Below, piece by piece: positions 9,977 to 13,341 of a DNA stretch of 13,341 bases. The position numbers and the translations under genes are program-made. This stretch comes from an uncultured Verrucomicrobiota bacterium (lineage in GTDB: Bacteria; Verrucomicrobiota; Verrucomicrobiia; Chthoniobacterales; SZAS-18). Numbering within the stretch: position 1 is the first letter of the stretch; every line of letters begins with the position of its first letter. Below the pieces are notes generated by a model that saw only the letters and a program-made list of their open reading frames with translations, was not told the DNA's origin and made no database searches. The DNA lies in assembly GCA_937871685.1 (NCBI GenBank), contig CALMOL010000488.1, positions 1 to 13,341 of the forward strand, read 5' to 3'.

Positions 9977-10135
9977 ATGCTCGGTAATTCATTCTTCCAA
10001 AAAGTCGTGATCTCCGCCGTGGCCGGCGCGGGCCTGGCCTGTCTGGTGTGGTTTTATCGGAACGTGGTGGACGCGGGCGACAAGGCGCTGAACGCCAAGT
10101 ATCAAAAGCCGGCCGCCGCGCCCGCCCGGCGCTGA
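9977..10135 (+). CDS. Small single-span membrane protein, function unknown
   Basis: A 52-residue product if started at the ATG 9977-9979. It has a short N-terminus (MLGNSFFQK), one hydrophobic span (VVISAVAGAGLACLVWFY, about residues 10-27), then a charged stretch (RNVVDAGDKALNAKYQK) and an Ala/Pro/Arg tail. Such a protein would sit in the inner membrane. I do not recognise the family. An upstream in-frame ATG at 9896 adds 27 residues of mixed composition that lack the look of a conserved domain, so the shorter start is preferred. No Shine-Dalgarno is visible at either start. It is divergent from the efflux operon and lies 45 bases ahead of nadE on the same strand, so it may be co-transcribed with nadE. 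The coding case rests on the clean span and basic flank; it could still be spurious. Confidence 0.55.
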   Translation: MLGNSFFQKVVISAVAGAGLACLVWFYRNVVDAGDKALNAKYQKPAAAPARR

Positions 10136-10162
10136 GTCAGCGGGGCTTGCCGGTCGCGCGAG

Positions 10163-10180
10163 GCGGGGCGATTCCCCCGC
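10163..10180 (+). promoter_or_regulatory. GC hairpin abutting the nadE start codon
   Basis: GCGGGG (10163-10168) pairs exactly with CCCCGC (10175-10180) around a 6-base loop, and the ATG of nadE begins at the next base. In the mRNA this six-GC stem would occupy the ribosome landing zone, where no well-spaced Shine-Dalgarno exists. It may modulate nadE translation; chance is possible in DNA this GC-rich. Confidence 0.3.
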
Positions 10181-11839
10181 ATGAAGATCGGCCTCGCCCA
10201 GCTCAATCCTCTCGTCGGCGACCTCGCCGGCAACGCCGCCAAGGTGCTCGCGGCGTGGCGCGCCGCCGCCGCGGCCGGCGCGGACGCGGTGCTCGCGCCC
10301 GAACTGGCGCTCACCGGTTACCCGCCGCGTGACCTCCTCTTCCAGTCCCGCTTCGTGCCCACGCAGCTGGAGGAACTCGACCGCCTGGAAGCGATCGTGC
10401 AGGCCGAGGGCGGACCGGCGCTCGTGGTGGGCTTCGTGGAGCCGCGCGCGCGCCTCGCCCCCGGCCAGTTCTTCCACAACTCCGCCGCCGTGCTGCAAAA
10501 GGGCCACGCGCGGCAGATCGTGCGCAAGTCGCAGCTGCCCACGTATGACGTGTTTGACGAAGCACGCTACTTCGAGCCGGCCGAGAGCGTCGCGCCCGTG
10601 GAGATCGCCGGCCGGCGCGTGGGCGTGACGATTTGCGAGGACATCTGGACCGACGCCTGGCTGCCGCGGCATCTTTATCTCGCCGACCCGGTGGAGCGGC
10701 TCATCAACGAGGGCGCAACGCTCATCCTCAACCTTTCCGCCTCGCCCTACGACGTGGGCAAGCCCGCCCGCCGCCGCCGCATGGTGGCCGGCTTGGCCGC
10801 GCGCCACGGCGTGCCCTTCGCCTACTGCAACACGGTGGGCGCCAACGACGAGCTGGTCTTCGACGGTCACTCTTTCTGCGTCGATGCCCACGGCCGCGTG
10901 TCCGCCCGGCTCGCCGCGATGGACGAGGAAGTGCGCGTGGTGGACCTCGCCGCGCCCGGCACCGACGAGCTGAGCGCCGAGCGTCCCGACGGCGAGGAGC
11001 GCGACCTTCACCGCGCCCTCGTGCTCGGCGTGCGCGACTACCTGCGCAAGTGCGGCTTCAAGACCGCCGTGCTCGGCCTGAGCGGCGGCATCGATTCCGC
11101 GCTCGTCGCCGCGCTGGCCGCGGACGCGCTCGGCGCGGAGAACGTCCTCGGCGTGCTCATGCCCGGCCCGTATTCCTCCGAGGGCAGCGTCCTCGACGCG
11201 CGCGCGCTCGCCGAGAGATTGGGCATCCGCCACACCACCATCCCGATCACTGAGGCGTGGAAGACGGTGCGCGCTGGCCTGGCGCAGGAATTCGCCGGCC
11301 GCCCGGAGGACGTGACGGAGGAAAACATGCAGGCGCGCCTGCGCGGCATCACGCTGATGTCCTTGTCGAACAAGTTCGGCCACCTCTTGCTGACCACGGG
11401 AAACAAGAGCGAGCTGGCCGTCGGCTACTGCACGCTCTACGGCGACATGTGCGGCGGCCTCGCCGTGATCTCCGACGTGTCGAAGACGTGGGTGTATCGC
11501 TTGTCGCGCTGGATCAACGCCGACCGCGGCCAGGAAGTCATCCCGCGCGCCACCATCGAGAAGCCGCCCTCCGCCGAGCTTCGCCCGAACCAGACCGACC
11601 AGGACTCGCTGCCGCCCTACGACGTGCTCGACGCGATCCTCGACTTCTACGTGGAGGACAACCTCGGCTCGGCCGAGATCATCGCGCGCGGCTTCGACGA
11701 GCCGACCGTCCGCCGCGTGCTGCGCCTGGTGGACCTCGCCGAATACAAGCGCCGCCAAGCCGCGCCGGGATTGAAGGTGACGAGCCGCGCGTTCGGCATG
11801 GGCCGCCGCCGCCCCATCGCGCAGGGCTACCGCGCGTGA
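10181..11839 (+). CDS. nadE: Glutamine-dependent NAD(+) synthase
   Basis: Catalyses the last step of NAD biosynthesis: deamido-NAD plus ATP plus glutamine to NAD (EC 6.3.5.1), in the cytoplasm; 552 residues, normal for the two-domain bacterial form. Residues 1 to about 260 are a nitrilase-type glutaminase domain with the triad E41 (VLAPELALTGYPP), K116 (RKSQLPTYDVFDEARYF) and C152 (GVTICEDIW). Residues about 265-552 are the ATP-pyrophosphatase synthetase domain with the P-loop SGGIDS at 301-306, and conserved segments TTGNKSELAVGYCTLYGDM and PPSAELRPNQTDQDSLPPY. All catalytic residues are present, so it should be active and ammonia-channelling. The start is the first ATG of the domain (MKIGLAQLNP). 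It lies 45 bases after the small membrane gene and 76 bases before the nSTAND-like gene, all on the plus strand. GC content is high like the efflux genes, so it is probably part of the core genome. Confidence 0.96.
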   Translation: MKIGLAQLNPLVGDLAGNAAKVLAAWRAAAAAGADAVLAPELALTGYPPRDLLFQSRFVPTQLEELDRLEAIVQAEGGPALVVGFVEPRARLAPGQFFHNSAAVLQKGHARQIVRKSQLPTYDVFDEARYFEPAESVAPVEIAGRRVGVTICEDIWTDAWLPRHLYLADPVERLINEGATLILNLSASPYDVGKPARRRRMVAGLAARHGVPFAYCNTVGANDELVFDGHSFCVDAHGRVSARLAAMDEEVRVVDLAAPGTDELSAERPDGEERDLHRALVLGVRDYLRKCGFKTAVLGLSGGIDSALVAALAADALGAENVLGVLMPGPYSSEGSVLDARALAERLGIRHTTIPITEAWKTVRAGLAQEFAGRPEDVTEENMQARLRGITLMSLSNKFGHLLLTTGNKSELAVGYCTLYGDMCGGLAVISDVSKTWVYRLSRWINADRGQEVIPRATIEKPPSAELRPNQTDQDSLPPYDVLDAILDFYVEDNLGSAEIIARGFDEPTVRRVLRLVDLAEYKRRQAAPGLKVTSRAFGMGRRRPIAQGYRA

Positions 11840-11915
11840 AAACGAAGGAAGGTTCCGGCGGGAGAAAACGCGCGGCCGCCACTTGTCTCCGGCATCGCCG
11901 CGTGTCTGCTGCGCG

Positions 11916-13341
11916 ATGGGGCACAATCATCCGACGGGGCAAGTCCGGGCGTCCGAAGTTCCGGCCAGTCCGGAGCTTCCTTGGGTGGGCCTGCGGCCTC
12001 ACCAGGCGCAGGAGCAAGCGCTCTTCTTTGGTCGCACCACCGAACTGCCCGCCTTGCTGGACCACTTGGCGCGCCGGCCGCTCACGGTTCTGCATGGCCC
12101 GGCGGGCGCAGGACGCACCTCCCTGTTGCGCGCAGGCGTGCAACCCGCCTTGCAGGCCCCGCACTGGCTGCCCGTGCCCGTGGATGCGCTCGCGCCGGAC
12201 GAGGCACCGACGGTGGGGGAAAGGCTCTTTGCCGCGATGCTGGCGCGGCTCAATCCCGTCCTGCGCCGCACGCTCGCGCGCTTCCGCGCGCGCCACGCCG
12301 AGCACGGCTGGCCAGAAACCCTGTGGCTGCTTTTCCATGACCCCTCGCGCGGCTACCAAGCGAGCGGCGCGCCGTGGCCGGCCTTCCTCGTGGATGACTT
12401 CGACCTCGTGCTCCGGCGAGGAGGCCGGGTGGCCGAGGAATGGCGCCGGCTACTGTCCTGCCTGGCCAGCCCGCGGCCTCCCGCTGTGCTCCACCGCCTG
12501 CTGCGACAGGATGCGGCACTCGCACGCCGGCTGGAAAACGGCGGGCACCGCGCCCGCATTCTGCTCTCGCTGCGCTCCGCTGCGCTCGGCGGCCTGACGC
12601 CGTGGGAAGAGGAGATTCCGGCGCTGGCGGAGAGCGGGTTCCCCCTCGGCGGGCTGCGGGGCGAGGATGCCTTTCAGGCGGTTTACGAGCCGGGCGCGCG
12701 CCGAGCCGGCGCGCCGCCCATCTTCCGCGCGGCCAGCGCCAAGCAGGTCGTCAAGCTCCTTTCCGGCACGGCGGCCGACCCGTCCTGGGAAAAGATCGAG
12801 GTCGCGCCGGCGCTGCTCTCCCACGTGTGCGCCGAGCTAAACGCGGCGCGCGCAGGGGCCGCGCAGGTTTCCGCCGAAGATCTGCCGGCGCGCGTGGACG
12901 TCCTCCTCGTCGGCCTGCTTGACCAAGCGCTCGCCCCGCATCCGCCCGCCGTGCGTCGCCTGCTGGCGGAGCGCCTCGGCGATGGGACCGGGCCGGCCCC
13001 GTTGATCGCGGAAGAGGAGTTCCGGGCGGAAATAGCTCGCGCGCACGGCGGCGGCCCGGACGCCGCGGCGGCCGCGGATGAGACCTTTTGCCACCTGCTG
13101 TCCGCACGCGTGCTCACGGTGGACGCCAACCCCGCCGACGGAGCTTCCCCGGTGGTTCGCTGGCTTCACCCCGTGCTCGCAAGGCACCAGCGCGCCGCGG
13201 CGGAAATCTCGGTGGTCCCCGCCCGACGGCATCGCTGGCTGGCGGCAGCCGCGCTGCTCGCCTTGGGACTCGCGGCGGGCATGGGCGCTTGGTTCTTGAA
13301 GAGCCATCCGGCCATCCCTCCCGTGCCATCTGCGGTCCCGC
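11916..13341 (+). CDS. nSTAND-type P-loop NTPase with a membrane span, cut by the window edge
   Basis: Open from the ATG at 11916 to the end of the window: 475 codons with no stop, so the C-terminus is missing. The N-terminus matches the novel-STAND NTPase pattern: PWVGLRPHQAQEQALFFGR (residues about 24-42), then a P-loop GPAGAGRTS at 61-69 followed by LLRAG. Family members usually read GLRPF...FFGR and GPSGSGKSSLLRAG. Walker B is FLVDDFD (157-163). After a long helical NTPase region, residues 441-461 (WLAAAALLALGLAAGMGAWFL) form one membrane span, as in nSTAND proteins that carry WD40 or other repeats beyond it. The Walker A lysine is replaced by arginine (R67), which may weaken ATP hydrolysis. 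STAND proteins are signal-sensing switches, some of them in phage defence; the role here is unknown. No Shine-Dalgarno is seen; GTG 11985 is an alternative but would cut into the conserved opening. Confidence 0.82.
   Translation, partial: MGHNHPTGQVRASEVPASPELPWVGLRPHQAQEQALFFGRTTELPALLDHLARRPLTVLHGPAGAGRTSLLRAGVQPALQAPHWLPVPVDALAPDEAPTVGERLFAAMLARLNPVLRRTLARFRARHAEHGWPETLWLLFHDPSRGYQASGAPWPAFLVDDFDLVLRRGGRVAEEWRRLLSCLASPRPPAVLHRLLRQDAALARRLENGGHRARILLSLRSAALGGLTPWEEEIPALAESGFPLGGLRGEDAFQAVYEPGARRAGAPPIFRAASAKQVVKLLSGTAADPSWEKIEVAPALLSHVCAELNAARAGAAQVSAEDLPARVDVLLVGLLDQALAPHPPAVRRLLAERLGDGTGPAPLIAEEEFRAEIARAHGGGPDAAAAADETFCHLLSARVLTVDANPADGASPVVRWLHPVLARHQRAAAEISVVPARRHRWLAAAALLALGLAAGMGAWFLKSHPAIPPVPSAVP

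Noticed and set aside
10130..10142. Perfect palindrome CGCTGAGTCAGCG overlapping the stop codon of the small membrane gene as a terminator
   Set aside because: Six-base arms around one base with no T-run and no room for a proper hairpin loop; probably chance.
9989..11926. A 645-codon minus-strand open frame opposite nadE
   Set aside because: Antisense of a complete NAD synthase; its composition is that of a shadow frame.
11257..12597. A 446-codon plus-strand open frame spanning the nadE/nSTAND junction
   Set aside because: Overlaps the 3' third of nadE in another frame and gives Arg/Pro-rich sequence; the nSTAND signature is in a different frame (ATG 11916).

Overview
The window is GC-rich bacterial DNA; hand counts of sample 60-base stretches give about 70-77% GC in the efflux genes and 50-57% in the toxin-antitoxin genes. 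The tandem heteromeric RND pump, a roughly 550-residue glutamine-dependent NAD synthase, an nSTAND-type NTPase and dispersed repeats built on the 9-mers CACAGAGGA and CACGAAGAG point to an environmental Gram-negative bacterium. I lean weakly to the Verrucomicrobiota (Opitutus-like), but this is inference with no marker gene behind it.

Left to right: positions 1-139 hold no supportable gene, only a small hairpin. At 140-872 (minus) lies an MNT nucleotidyltransferase / HepT toxin pair with overlapping genes. At 911-1063 is a 153-bp BIME/MITE-like element made of two perfect inverted 42-base arms, each folding into its own hairpin. It ends 10 bases before the stop codon of an RND efflux operon.

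The operon reads on the minus strand from 9812 to 1074: adaptor (mdtA-like), a 252-base gap filled by nested inverted copies of 9-mer repeats, the first RND permease (mdtB-like), a complete VapB/VapC-like toxin-antitoxin pair, then the second RND permease (mdtC-like). The two permeases plus one adaptor resemble MdtABC, which needs a TolC-type outer-membrane channel; none is encoded here. The toxin-antitoxin pair sits in the same orientation with only 35 and 20 bases to its neighbours, so mdtC expression probably passes through it.

The plus strand carries, from about 9977, a 52-residue single-span membrane protein, then nadE (10181-11839). Next is an ORF open from 11916 to the right edge that encodes the N-terminal 475 residues of an nSTAND-family P-loop NTPase with a transmembrane segment. 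Its Walker A lysine is replaced by arginine and its C-terminal sensor or effector lies outside the window.

The most notable points are the toxin-antitoxin module inside the efflux operon, the two structured repeats bounding or interrupting that operon, and the truncated atypical nSTAND NTPase behind nadE. I do not see a clear case for a wholly new system.
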